Positions 51,697-60,779 of a DNA stretch of 64,000 nucleotides are shown here, piece by piece. The notes below the pieces were generated by a model, which searched no databases, was not told where the DNA came from, and was given only the letters and a program-made list of their open reading frames with translations. Origin of the DNA: Clostridium intestinale DSM 6191 (GTDB taxonomy: Bacteria; Bacillota; Clostridia; Clostridiales; Clostridiaceae); contig NZ_FQXU01000003.1 of assembly GCF_900130055.1 (NCBI RefSeq), positions 523,627-587,626 on the forward strand, read 5' to 3'. The first letter of the stretch is position 1, and the number at the start of each line of letters is the position of its first letter. Both the position numbers and the translations under genes were made by a program.

Positions 51697-53439
51697 TTAA
51701 TTTAATAAATCTAAAAGATTAGCTCCTTTTATTTCTTGTGGTTTCCACTCAACTATAGCAAAATTTCCCTCAGCTATTTCATTAACTTTATTAATCCAAG
51801 GAATCTCATTATTAGCTTTTGCCTTTAAAATCTCATTAGTAGTATTTGTTGCATATAAGCTTGAATTTATAATCCACCACTTGCTATTTATTCCAGCACG
51901 TTTTAAATCATCTTCCAGTCTTTTTGCTTCATAAACAGGGGTTGTTTCAGCCAAAGTTACTATGACTACTTCTGTTTCAGTTTCAGTTCTTAATCTAGGT
52001 AAAAGTTTTTTTACTGATTCAGGAATATCTCCCTGAGATCTTTCTATCTCCCTATGATAGCTCTGTGTAGAATCTAATAATAAAAGAGTATGACCCGTTG
52101 GTGCTGTATCTATAACAACTATTTCATTTTCAGATTTCTCAACTATTTCTGCAAAAGCTCTAAATACTGCTATCTCTTGAGTACATGGAGATCTTAAATC
52201 TTCTTCTACATATTCTAAGTCTTCTTCACTCATGGTTTCTCTAGCTTTACTTAGAACTTCTTGTGTATATTTTTCTAATTCCTTTTTCTCATCTATATTA
52301 CTTAAGGCAATTCCATACCCCTCATCTAAAACAAATTTAAGATGGTGAGCTGGATCTGTAGTAGTTAAGTGTACTTTTTTACCTTTATTAGCTAAACCTA
52401 ATGCTATAGCTGCAGCCATTGTTGTTTTTCCTACTCCACCTTTTCCCATAGTAAATATAACTTTCTTGTTAGATTTATATAAATCTTCTATTACCTCATT
52501 TAACTTAGGTATTTCATTAGCATCTAACTTTTCATGATTATATTTTATATTATCTTCTTTTAGAAATGCTCTTAAATTCTCAATACCTGTTATATTGTAT
52601 GGTCTTAAAGGAATCTCAAAGGTTTCTAAATTCTTTAAGTGTTCTGGTATATCATCTAAAGCAATTTTTTGTTTATTAAATATATTTTTTGATAATTCAT
52701 CATCAGGATTTTTAAGAACTCCGTTTATAACAAGGATTTGATTGTTTACACCAATATCCTGAAGTTCTTTTGATGCTCTTTCAGCTTCTTTAAGTGGTGA
52801 ATTCTCTGGTCTAGATACTAAGATAAGGGTAGTTAAATCCCCATTTGAGAGAGTTTTAACTGCATTTTTATAAATCTCTTTTCTATCTTCAAGACCTGCT
52901 AGCTGACCTAGACATGATGCACCGTGTTTGCTTTCACTTATAAAGTTACTCCAAGCTGATGGAAGTTGTAACATTCTAAGAGTATGGCCTGTAGGCGCTG
53001 TATCAAATATTACATGATCAAACTCATTTTTCACCTTATCATCTGTTATAAAGTTTGAGAATTCATTAAAAGCTGCTATTTCAACTGTACAGGAACCTGA
53101 TAATTGCTCTTCCATATTTTTAATAACTACATCTGGAAGCTTTCCTCTATATGGTCCTACAACACTTTCTTTATATTCTTTTGCAGCTTCTTCTGGATCA
53201 AAATTTGCTACAACAAGGTTTGGAACTTCATCTATTTCTACCCCTTTATTGTTTAAATTAGTATTAAATACATCCTGTAAATTTGATGCTGGGTCTGTAC
53301 TTACTAGCATGATTTTTTTTCCTTGATCAGCTAGTGTCATAGCAGTAGCGCAGGCTGTTGAAGTTTTTCCAACTCCACCTTTACCTGTAAAAAACAAATA
53401 TTTAGTTAATTTAATATCATTTAAATTGAATTTATTCAA
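51697..53439 (-). CDS. arsA: ArsA arsenite-transport ATPase (two-domain)
   Basis: The 580-residue protein has duplicated P-loops (FTGKGGVGKTS near 15 and FTMGKGGVGKTT near 330) and duplicated DTAPTGHTL signal-transduction motifs. Cys residues in GSCTVEIAAF, HGASCLGQ and SPCTQEIAVF correspond to the arsenite-binding triad of characterised ArsA. It starts at a TTG 9 nt after AAAGGGG and powers arsenite export with Acr3. Confidence 0.95.
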   Translation of the reverse strand: MNKFNLNDIKLTKYLFFTGKGGVGKTSTACATAMTLADQGKKIMLVSTDPASNLQDVFNTNLNNKGVEIDEVPNLVVANFDPEEAAKEYKESVVGPYRGKLPDVVIKNMEEQLSGSCTVEIAAFNEFSNFITDDKVKNEFDHVIFDTAPTGHTLRMLQLPSAWSNFISESKHGASCLGQLAGLEDRKEIYKNAVKTLSNGDLTTLILVSRPENSPLKEAERASKELQDIGVNNQILVINGVLKNPDDELSKNIFNKQKIALDDIPEHLKNLETFEIPLRPYNITGIENLRAFLKEDNIKYNHEKLDANEIPKLNEVIEDLYKSNKKVIFTMGKGGVGKTTMAAAIALGLANKGKKVHLTTTDPAHHLKFVLDEGYGIALSNIDEKKELEKYTQEVLSKARETMSEEDLEYVEEDLRSPCTQEIAVFRAFAEIVEKSENEIVVIDTAPTGHTLLLLDSTQSYHREIERSQGDIPESVKKLLPRLRTETETEVVIVTLAETTPVYEAKRLEDDLKRAGINSKWWIINSSLYATNTTNEILKAKANNEIPWINKVNEIAEGNFAIVEWKPQEIKGANLLDLLN

Positions 53440-53460
53440 AATAAAAATCCCCTTTCTATT

Positions 53461-53847
53461 TTAGCAACAACCATCCTTACAACCACAACTTTTAGGTTTA
53501 AGCTTCATCTCTGCTTTTTTAATAGAAACCTTAAGATACTCTTCTGGTACCTCTAAATGCTTACAAAATTCTTCATTTGAAAGATAACCTTTAGTTTTAA
53601 CAACTTCACCATCTACTAAAGTTACAGGAAGAGTATCTACCCCATCAGTATTTAAAATATCATTAATAACTTTATTATCTACAAAAGCTTGTGGGTTACT
53701 AGATAAATTATGTCTTTCAACAACCACACCGTTATTTTTTAAATTATTTAATACTGTTGAAACTCTTAATAATTCTGGGTCAACTCCTGGTCCACATACT
53801 CCAGTTGAACAACACATAGCAGGATCAAAAATAATCATTTTTTTCAT
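53461..53847 (-). CDS. arsD: ArsD arsenic metallochaperone
   Basis: The 128-residue protein starts at the ATG at 53847, 9 nt after AAGGAG; a longer frame lacks a ribosome binding site. It has the ArsD N-terminal pattern FDPAMCCSTGVCGPGVDPEL, with three Cys that hand arsenite to ArsA, and vicinal cysteines in a CGCKDGCC tail. It lies between arsR and arsA. Confidence 0.94.
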   Translation of the reverse strand: MKKMIIFDPAMCCSTGVCGPGVDPELLRVSTVLNNLKNNGVVVERHNLSSNPQAFVDNKVINDILNTDGVDTLPVTLVDGEVVKTKGYLSNEEFCKHLEVPEEYLKVSIKKAEMKLKPKSCGCKDGCC

Positions 53848-53869
53848 AATTAACAACTCCTTAAATTTA

Positions 53870-54199
53870 TTATTTACAATTTTTGTTTTCATTTTCTAGG
53901 TCTTTACATATGCAATCATCAGTATCGGTAATAATACCCATTAAATATAAGACTAGTTTGTTAGCACTTGAAACATCTAAAGAATAGTGATTCCATAGGC
54001 CTTCTTTTCTAGATTTAACAAGCTTACAGTCTATTAATACTTTCATGTGATGAGATAAAGTTGGCTGAGTAAATTCAAAATTCTCCAATATATCACAGGC
54101 ACATTTTTCTCCACATGAAAGAATATCTATAATTTTTAATCTGTTTGGATCTGATAATGCTTTAAATATTTTTGCATTAACTTCATAATCTAAATTCAT
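53870..54199 (-). CDS. arsR: ArsR-family arsenic-sensing repressor
   Basis: The 109-residue winged-helix protein has the metal-binding helix CGEKCACDILENF and recognition helix FTQPTLSHHMKVL. Further cysteines lie in the tail (CICKDLENENKNC). It is first in the ars operon, with twin inverted repeats just upstream that fit ArsR operators. Confidence 0.94.
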   Translation of the reverse strand: MNLDYEVNAKIFKALSDPNRLKIIDILSCGEKCACDILENFEFTQPTLSHHMKVLIDCKLVKSRKEGLWNHYSLDVSSANKLVLYLMGIITDTDDCICKDLENENKNCK

Positions 54200-54213
54200 A
54201 AAACCACTCCTTA

Positions 54214-54256
54214 TATAGATGAATATCTATATATTAAATATAGATGATTATCTATG
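54214..54256. promoter_or_regulatory. Twin ArsR operators
   Basis: TATAGAT-GAAT-ATCTATA (54214-54231) and TATAGAT-GATT-ATCTATG (54239-54256) repeat at 25-bp spacing, 15 bp upstream of the arsR start. The shape matches known SmtB/ArsR-family sites. The arsR promoter must lie within or beside them. Confidence 0.85.
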
Positions 54257-54429
54257 TAGTGTCAACTATTGTTAAATATTTTTAATATTTATAATATCAT
54301 TATATTTACTTTCATCTATATACTTATATTATATTCTACTTTGAGCATCTTGATACTATTGGTTTTAGTATTTCCAAACTCAATATTTAATAATAAAAAC
54401 TAGAGGTGTAAGTTTAACCTATTATAAAA

Positions 54430-54467
54430 TTAGAGAACATATATAAATAAAAATATATGTTCTCTAA
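54430..54467 (-). terminator. Terminator of the GNAT (ArsN-like) operon
   Basis: TTAGAGAACATATAT pairs perfectly with ATATATGTTCTCTAA, and T-rich sequence follows on the minus strand. Confidence 0.85.
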
Positions 54468-54495
54468 TCACAATAATTTAATATAGAAACTTTAA

Positions 54496-54996
54496 TCATA
54501 TCATACCAGTAATATTACTTCTTCTTTCAAGTAATACAACATCGTGCCATGTTCCGTTAGGCATTTTAGCTATTCTTTCTCTTAAACCTATTTCTCTAAA
54601 TCCGCATTTTTTATGCATTTCTATACTTCCGTAATTCTCTTTTATAATTGAACAATATAATGTCCAAATTCCACTTTCTTCGCTTTGTTCGATTAATTTT
54701 TTTAGAAGACTTGTTCCTATACCATTTCCTCTATAATTTTCTCTAATATATACACTTACCTCAACTACTCCCTCATAACAACATCTACTAGAAGTTGGAG
54801 CTATAGCCACCCAGCCTAATACCTCATCACTAGAACGTGCTACTAATCTACCTATTTTAAGATGTCCTTTATCCCACGTTTCCCAAGTAGGGACTTCATT
54901 TTGAAATGTTGCTATCCCTGTGTTAATTCCCTCTAAGTAAATATTTTTTACTTTCTCCCAATCTTCTGACCTCATGTTTTCAACTTCGTAGTCCAT
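54496..54996 (-). CDS. Phosphinothricin/arsinothricin N-acetyltransferase-like GNAT
   Basis: The 166-residue protein matches the PAT-type GNAT pattern: YLEGINTGIATFQNEVPTWE, RCCYEGVVEVSVYIRENYRG, NGIGTSLLKKLIEQSEESGI, and the C-terminal LRERIAKMPNGTWHDVVLLE. Enzymes of this type acetylate phosphinothricin or arsinothricin (ArsN1). Its place next to a full ars operon supports the arsinothricin role, but sequence alone cannot separate the two. Confidence 0.82.
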   Translation of the reverse strand: MDYEVENMRSEDWEKVKNIYLEGINTGIATFQNEVPTWETWDKGHLKIGRLVARSSDEVLGWVAIAPTSSRCCYEGVVEVSVYIRENYRGNGIGTSLLKKLIEQSEESGIWTLYCSIIKENYGSIEMHKKCGFREIGLRERIAKMPNGTWHDVVLLERRSNITGMI

Positions 54997-55043
54997 CCCA
55001 TTTACTCCTTATAAAATTCCTATTGTATTCATATTTTTTGTTG

Positions 55044-55667
55044 TTATTTTTCACCACAAGCAATAAAAATACTTATATTAGCTTTTTCGCATCCACAAGT
55101 TGATTCAGCACAACACTTCCCATCAATACTATTAACCATGATATTTTTTAAACCTGCTGATAATAACCAATTTTCCATATCACTTCGCTTAAAACCCATC
55201 CATCTATCATGATGCTCAGTTTTTAAAAATTCAAAATCATGCTCATCAAGATCGGTAATAACTAACTTACCACCTGGTTTAAGTATTCTAACCATTTCTT
55301 TGATTGCCAATAATGGTTTTTCTACATGATGAAGATACATATTTGCCATAGAATAGTCAACTGTATCATCTTTAATTGGTAAATTTTCTGCTTCTCCTTG
55401 AAGATACTCTATTTCATTAAAAGAATTAAATTTTAACTTCATTTCATCAAGCATTTCCTCTGATCTATCTACTGCTATTACATTTAGTCCCTTTTTTATT
55501 AATCCTTCTGTTATAAAACCAGTACCTGCACCAATATCAGCTGCCAGTTGTCCTGCTTTTACACCTGCTGCTGCATACGCCTTATCTCTAACTTCTTCTG
55601 TAAAAAAATCTTTTCTAAGCGTATCCCACTGATTAGCTACATTTTGAAAGTATGCTTTACTATCCAT
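55044..55667 (-). CDS. Class I SAM-dependent methyltransferase with Cys-rich C-terminus
   Basis: The 207-residue protein has motif I ADIGAGTGFITEGL, VIAVDRS, and VDYSMANMYLHHVEKPLLAI, so it binds SAM. All its cysteines lie in the C-terminal region (CCAESTCGC near 182-190, Cys203), unlike the dispersed cysteines of ArsM. It starts 11 bp after the marR stop, next to the putative arsN1. A role in metal or metalloid chemistry is possible but unproven. Confidence 0.85.
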   Translation of the reverse strand: MDSKAYFQNVANQWDTLRKDFFTEEVRDKAYAAAGVKAGQLAADIGAGTGFITEGLIKKGLNVIAVDRSEEMLDEMKLKFNSFNEIEYLQGEAENLPIKDDTVDYSMANMYLHHVEKPLLAIKEMVRILKPGGKLVITDLDEHDFEFLKTEHHDRWMGFKRSDMENWLLSAGLKNIMVNSIDGKCCAESTCGCEKANISIFIACGEK

Positions 55668-55678
55668 CCACTAACCTC

Positions 55679-56116
55679 CTAATTATTAAATTGACTTTTA
55701 TCTATAGCTTTTATAAGTATATCTAAACTCTCTAACACCTGTTGTTTTTTCTCATCTGGAATTTCATCATATATCTTTTTAAAATATTGGTTCATATCTT
55801 TCTCTATTCCCTCAAAAATTTTAAATCCTTTATCTGTGAGCGATATTGTTACATATCTTCTATCTTCTGGATCAATATCTCTTTTAACTAACTCTCTTGA
55901 AACAAGGCTATTTACAGTCCTACTCATTGTACTATTTTCTAAATTTAGTAATTCAGCTAATTGATTTAAGGAGATATTTTTCACTCGTCCTATTTCTACT
56001 AATGCGTGACATTGGGACATTGTAATCTCGCAACATGAATAGCCACATTCCTCTAAAACTCCAAGCTTTCTTTCCATTATTCTTATGTATTCTCTTAATT
56101 GTTTTTCATTAATCAT
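55679..56116 (-). CDS. MarR-family transcriptional regulator
   Basis: The 145-residue protein has the winged helix LNQLAELLNLENSTMSRTVN and the wing DPEDRRYVTISLTDKG, plus cysteines in ECGYSCCEITMSQC near 22-35 that may be redox- or metal-sensing. It is first in an operon with the methyltransferase and acetyltransferase genes. A GGAGG site precedes the ATG. Confidence 0.92.
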   Translation of the reverse strand: MINEKQLREYIRIMERKLGVLEECGYSCCEITMSQCHALVEIGRVKNISLNQLAELLNLENSTMSRTVNSLVSRELVKRDIDPEDRRYVTISLTDKGFKIFEGIEKDMNQYFKKIYDEIPDEKKQQVLESLDILIKAIDKSQFNN

Positions 56117-56216
56117 AACTAATTACCTCCTGCAATTATTGTACTATGTAATAGTTGTATATTGCAACTATTTTTTAAAAAAATTAGTCAATTAGATTTA
56201 TTCTTTCTATTATTTA

Positions 56217-56260
56217 AAGACTGCCATAAGTACGATATTTAAATACTTATAGCAGTCTTT
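56217..56260. terminator. Terminator downstream of the membrane protein gene
   Basis: AAAGACTGC and GCAGTCTTT close a 17-bp stem with one mismatch. T-rich sequence flanks it on both strands. Confidence 0.8.
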
Positions 56261-56356
56261 ATTCAGAATTTATTAAATTTGATTGCTTATGTGTGATTAT
56301 TTTTTAATTAATTACGATAGTTTACATCATACTCATCTAGAGCTGCATTTCTTCAC

Positions 56357-56773
56357 TTACCCAAGCCTCTTATAATAATTTCCAACTAACTTTATCATTT
56401 TTAATACCAAAAGTTCAAATCCATAAGCTACAAATATAAAAAAAAGCTCTAAAGGAGTAAAAAGTATAAATGCAACTACATTATCAAATTTATCAAATGT
56501 ATAATAGTATTTATTGTTAAGATCCATGACTATGTAGTTTACTACACCTAAGATTAAAGCGGAGGAAATAAAGTATGGTATCACCTTTTCCTTATGTTTG
56601 TATGTTAATAGAATAATCATAGAAGCTAGAGTTATGGTAATTATGTAGCTATTATAATAAATATATATTTTAGTTATAATTTCTACATTATTAAACCTTC
56701 CAATAGTCCCCCATAAATTAAGTGTTAAAGCTAAAACAAATCCAATAACTGTAAATATAAGTATTTTCTTCAT
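56357..56773 (-). CDS. Four-helix membrane protein of unknown function
   Basis: The 138-residue protein starts at the ATG at 56773, 5 nt after GGGGG. It has four hydrophobic helices with short loops (YKHKEKVIPY between helices 2 and 3) and a conserved-looking LFTPLELFFIFVAYGFE. No family is recognised. Confidence 0.7.
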   Translation of the reverse strand: MKKILIFTVIGFVLALTLNLWGTIGRFNNVEIITKIYIYYNSYIITITLASMIILLTYKHKEKVIPYFISSALILGVVNYIVMDLNNKYYYTFDKFDNVVAFILFTPLELFFIFVAYGFELLVLKMIKLVGNYYKRLG

Positions 56774-56943
56774 AAAGTCCCCCATTTGTATATTTAATTT
56801 TAATATAGTAAATTATAACAAATAGATGATATATTTACAATTATGTGTATTAGATTCACTACATCTATAATTTTATAAAATAAAAAATCTTTATTTCTCA
56901 AGATTTTAATATATTGATTAAACTTATTACAATATCTAAATTT

Positions 56944-57564
56944 CTAAAAGTATTTTACAAATTCAGTAGTAGGTTTTCTATAGCCTCTAATTTTATTACT
57001 ACTCTTGTCCATTTTACCAATAGTTATCATCAGTGCAGGTACTTCATTTTCAGGAATATTTAGTAGTTTACTTATCTTCTCTTTTTCAAAATATATCATT
57101 GGACATGTATCCCATTCTTTATTTTTTGCTAAAAGCATAAAAAGCATAGATGATAAGGATGCATTTCTTATTGCCTCATCATGTTTAAATTCTTCTCCCC
57201 ACCCCGTATAAAGGTTATGAATACTATCAATCATAATTTGGTACTCAGTTTTATCAATCATTCCAAGTAACATTGACCCCTCATAAATTTTATCAGCGGA
57301 CAAATATGCATTTTTATCTCCAGTAACAATTATTACTGCCGATGCAGTTTTAATTTTGTACTGTTTAAATGATGCCTCATAAACTTTGTTTTTTAGCTCC
57401 TCATCTTCTACTATGTAATATTTTGCGTGCTGTAAATTAAAAGCTGATGGAGCTAAAGAAAGTTCCCTAAATATTTCATTAAAATCTTCTCTAGGAATTT
57501 TTATATCCTTAATAAATTTATTTGCAGATCTTCTTTCCCTTACAATTTCTAAAAATTCACTCAT
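56944..57564 (-). CDS. Nitroreductase family protein
   Basis: The 206-residue protein starts FLEIVRERRSANKFIKD, with the RRS FMN-phosphate contact, and has APSAFNLQHAKYYIVEDEEL near 38-57 and the C-terminal GYRKPTTEFV typical of YodC/YdgI-type FMN nitroreductases. It would reduce quinones or nitro compounds with NAD(P)H. AAGGAGAG lies before the ATG. Confidence 0.93.
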   Translation of the reverse strand: MSEFLEIVRERRSANKFIKDIKIPREDFNEIFRELSLAPSAFNLQHAKYYIVEDEELKNKVYEASFKQYKIKTASAVIIVTGDKNAYLSADKIYEGSMLLGMIDKTEYQIMIDSIHNLYTGWGEEFKHDEAIRNASLSSMLFMLLAKNKEWDTCPMIYFEKEKISKLLNIPENEVPALMITIGKMDKSSNKIRGYRKPTTEFVKYF

Positions 57565-57679
57565 AAAAATACTCTCCTTGCAATAAATATTCTATTCTCT
57601 CTGCTATTTTATATAGTCATTATTCGTTAATGATTATTATACTATATCTACTCTAGAAAAGTAAGTGAATTCTCTTTAT

Positions 57680-59935
57680 TTATATGTTCTTAGTAGCTTC
57701 AATATATTTAGCAGTTAATGATGCCTTACATTTAAGAAGCTCTTTTGGTGTTCCTTCAAATATTATTTCTCCACCTCTAGTTCCACCATCTGGTCCCATA
57801 TCAATTATCCAATCTGCCCTTTTAATTATATCTACATTGTGTTCAATAATTATAACTGTATTTCCTCTATCTACAATTCCTTCAACTATATTTATAAACT
57901 TTTCTATATCTGCCATATGAAGTCCTGTTGTAGGTTCATCTAAAATATAGATTGAACTTTTAGTATGTAGTTCACTTGCAAGTTTTAATCTCTGACACTC
58001 TCCACCAGATAATGTGTCTAGGGTTTGCCCCAAGCTTAAGTAACCTATACCCATTTCTTCTAAAGCTTCTAGTTTTGACTTTATTGTTTTAATGTTAAAA
58101 AATTCAATAGCTTCTGTAACAGACATATCTAGAACTTCTATTATGTTTTTACCTTGATATTTATAGTCTAAAACTTCACTTTTAAATTTTTTGCCTTCAC
58201 AAACATCACAAGTGCTTTTTATATTTTCCATAAATGCAAGATTTGTTTCTATTAGTCCACTTCCATTACAATTTTCACATGCTCCTTCTGAGTTTGAACT
58301 AAATAATGATATACTAACATTATTAGCTTGAGAAAAAGCTTTTCTTATATTATCCATGATTCCACTATAGGTTGCTAAACTTGATCGTGAATTAGCTGAT
58401 ACTGCACTTTGATCTATAAGTACAGCATCTTTATTTTGTTTTAAGAATTCATCTTTTATTAAGGTACTTTTACCGGAGCCAGCAACTCCAGTTACAACAG
58501 TTAATATCCCTTTAGGTATGGTAACCGATATATTTTTTAAGTTATTTTTATTACAATTAACTGCCTCTAGATACCCTTTATGCTCTCTGACCTTTTCTTT
58601 AATAGATAGTGACTTCTTTAAGGCTTCGCCAGTTAAAGAACCAGATTTAAGTAAATCTTCATAACTTCCTTGATATACAATTTTTCCACCATCTCTTCCT
58701 GCTCTTGGTCCTATGTCTACTATATGATCTGCAATCTTAATTACATCTGGATCATGCTCAACAACCAGCACCGTATTACCTTTATCTCTAAGTTTAATTA
58801 AAAGATTATTTAATTTATTTACATCTCTTGGATGAAGTCCTATACTTGGTTCATCAAATATATACATCAAATCTATAAGATTGCTGTTTAAATACTTTAC
58901 CATTTTTATACGCTGAGATTCACCACCAGATAATGATGAGGTTTCTCTATCTAAAGTTAAGTATCCAAGGCCTATGTCTATAATATTATTAAGTTTCTCT
59001 ATTATACTTTTTACAAAGGGTTCTGCCTCTGGATTTTCTATTTCCCCAATGACTTTAATTAATTCGTCAATTTGCATTTTAGTTAAATCTGAAATATTAT
59101 AACCATTAATTAAACATTTATATACTCTTTCATGAAGCCTTCTTCCATTACATTTAGGACATGTATCTTCAATAAGAAGTTTATTAAGTTTTTTCTTTGA
59201 TGCTTCTGAGGTTTCTCCTTGTTTGCCTAAATACAATCTATTAAATTTAATTAATAACCCCTCAAAGGTTATGTTCATTTTACCTGTTTCATCAAGTTTT
59301 ATTTTATGAGCAGGAGAATTTAAGAATTTCTCCATTTCTTCCTTTGAGTAATCTACTATTTTCTTATTAGGATCAAAATATCCTGAATCAACAAACAGTT
59401 TCCAGTGCCAAGAATCTACCCCAAACCCAGTAAGTAAAATAGCTCCTTCATTTAAAGACTTATTTATATCAAGTATTTCAGCCATGTTAGGAATTAGTTT
59501 TTTACCAAGACCTTGACATTCTGGACACATACCATGTATATCATTAAAGGAAAACATATTTGCTTTACCTATATAGGTACTTCCAAATCTTGAGTATAAG
59601 GCTCTTAAGAAAGAATTTATATCTGTAATAGTACCTAAAGTTGATCTTGAATTACCTCCAAGTCTGCTTTGATCTATTACTATTGGGGTAGATAAGTTTT
59701 CTATTTTATCAGCTTTAACCTCACCATACTTTGGTAAAAAGTTTCTTATGAATGCACTAAAGGTTTCATTTAACTGTCTTTGAGCTTCCTTTGCTACTGT
59801 CTCAAAAACAATAGATGATTTACCAGAGCCAGACACCCCTGTAAATATTGCTATTTTTCTTTTGGGTATTTCTAGTGAAACATTTTTTAAATTATTTTCC
59901 CTTAAGCCCTTTAAAACAATAAACTCTTTATCCAT
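57680..59935 (-). CDS. UvrA-like ABC-F-type excinuclease paralogue (drug-resistance UvrA2 class)
   Basis: The 751-residue protein has two UvrA-type ATPase halves: Walker A GVSGSGKSS and GVAGSGKST, signatures LSGGESQRIKM and LSGGECQRLKLAS, and Walker B IFDEPSIGL and ILDEPTTGL. Zinc cysteines include CPECQGLG, CPKCNGRR, CENCNGSG and CDVCEGKKF. It lacks about 200 residues of true UvrA (about 940), apparently the UvrB-binding and insertion domains. Such short UvrA paralogues (DrrC-like) confer resistance to DNA-binding drugs. A MerR-type gene lies 6 bp upstream. Confidence 0.9.
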   Translation of the reverse strand: MDKEFIVLKGLRENNLKNVSLEIPKRKIAIFTGVSGSGKSSIVFETVAKEAQRQLNETFSAFIRNFLPKYGEVKADKIENLSTPIVIDQSRLGGNSRSTLGTITDINSFLRALYSRFGSTYIGKANMFSFNDIHGMCPECQGLGKKLIPNMAEILDINKSLNEGAILLTGFGVDSWHWKLFVDSGYFDPNKKIVDYSKEEMEKFLNSPAHKIKLDETGKMNITFEGLLIKFNRLYLGKQGETSEASKKKLNKLLIEDTCPKCNGRRLHERVYKCLINGYNISDLTKMQIDELIKVIGEIENPEAEPFVKSIIEKLNNIIDIGLGYLTLDRETSSLSGGESQRIKMVKYLNSNLIDLMYIFDEPSIGLHPRDVNKLNNLLIKLRDKGNTVLVVEHDPDVIKIADHIVDIGPRAGRDGGKIVYQGSYEDLLKSGSLTGEALKKSLSIKEKVREHKGYLEAVNCNKNNLKNISVTIPKGILTVVTGVAGSGKSTLIKDEFLKQNKDAVLIDQSAVSANSRSSLATYSGIMDNIRKAFSQANNVSISLFSSNSEGACENCNGSGLIETNLAFMENIKSTCDVCEGKKFKSEVLDYKYQGKNIIEVLDMSVTEAIEFFNIKTIKSKLEALEEMGIGYLSLGQTLDTLSGGECQRLKLASELHTKSSIYILDEPTTGLHMADIEKFINIVEGIVDRGNTVIIIEHNVDIIKRADWIIDMGPDGGTRGGEIIFEGTPKELLKCKASLTAKYIEATKNI

Positions 59936-59941
59936 ACTTAT

Positions 59942-60643
59942 TCAATCCTCCTTAATTTTATTTAGGTGACATATCAAATTTTCCATATCCTTTTGTCTAT
60001 CTCCTATAGGTGATAATAATTCATTTTCTCTATGTAGAAATTCAAAGTTATTAGCTTCTATTTTTCTAATCATTTTCCCAATACATTGAGTACTGTAGTT
60101 TTCTTTTCTTATAAGTTTTATGGTCTTCAATAGAATAATTTCATGTTCTGAATAAATTCGGTAATTATTTTTATTATTTCTTGGTACCTCTAATAGTCCA
60201 TTTCTCTCCCAATTAATAATCACATCCATAGATACACCGATTTCTTTTGATACTTCACTTCTTATTAAGGAAATCTTCTTATTTTCATCAATATGAAATT
60301 TTATTAACTCTTTTATTTCTTTAATAAGTATAAATTCATTAGCTTTTTCAACTTGTATTTGTAATAAGAATTTCTTACTTAAATCCAAAGCTATATCTAA
60401 TTCATTCTTTGCAATGGTTTTTAAAATTTCTCTTACTTTAAATATCATATAAACTTTTACTATATCATTTTTTAAAACTAATCTTGCAAGCTTAATTTGC
60501 TCAATATGTTTATCTGTATAAATTCTATAACCATTTTCACTTCTTTCAACATTGCTTATATATCCTGATTTTTCATAAGCTAAAATAGTATTGTTGTGTA
60601 CACCTATGATCTTAGCCACATCTGATGTTCTATAGACCTTCAA
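59942..60643 (-). CDS. Regulator with two MerR-type DNA-binding domains
   Basis: The 233-residue protein starts at a TTG 7 nt after GGGAGG. Residues 1-70 form a MerR helix-turn-helix (TSDVAKIIGVHNNTILAYEK, then ENGYRIYTDKHI). A second related domain appears at about 122-195 (VSKEIGVSMDVIINWERNGL, NNYRIYSEHEII). Most MerR proteins have one such domain plus an effector domain. It lies 6 bp upstream of the UvrA-like gene and probably activates or represses it in response to a drug. Confidence 0.85.
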   Translation of the reverse strand: MKVYRTSDVAKIIGVHNNTILAYEKSGYISNVERSENGYRIYTDKHIEQIKLARLVLKNDIVKVYMIFKVREILKTIAKNELDIALDLSKKFLLQIQVEKANEFILIKEIKELIKFHIDENKKISLIRSEVSKEIGVSMDVIINWERNGLLEVPRNNKNNYRIYSEHEIILLKTIKLIRKENYSTQCIGKMIRKIEANNFEFLHRENELLSPIGDRQKDMENLICHLNKIKED

Positions 60644-60745
60644 CTAATTACCTCCCTTCTCCAAATATACAGGTCAGATTATATCATAATACATAAACTC
60701 TGGTGCGATATTGGAGGGTTTGTGTATTTTCATTTTAATAGAATA

Positions 60746-60771
60746 AATGCCAGACTTAAAAGCCTGGCATT
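60746..60771 (-). terminator. Terminator of the marR gene at 60780
   Basis: AATGCCAG (60746-60753) pairs with CTGGCATT (60764-60771), with T-rich sequence following on the minus strand. Confidence 0.8.
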
Positions 60772-60779
60772 ATTATAAG

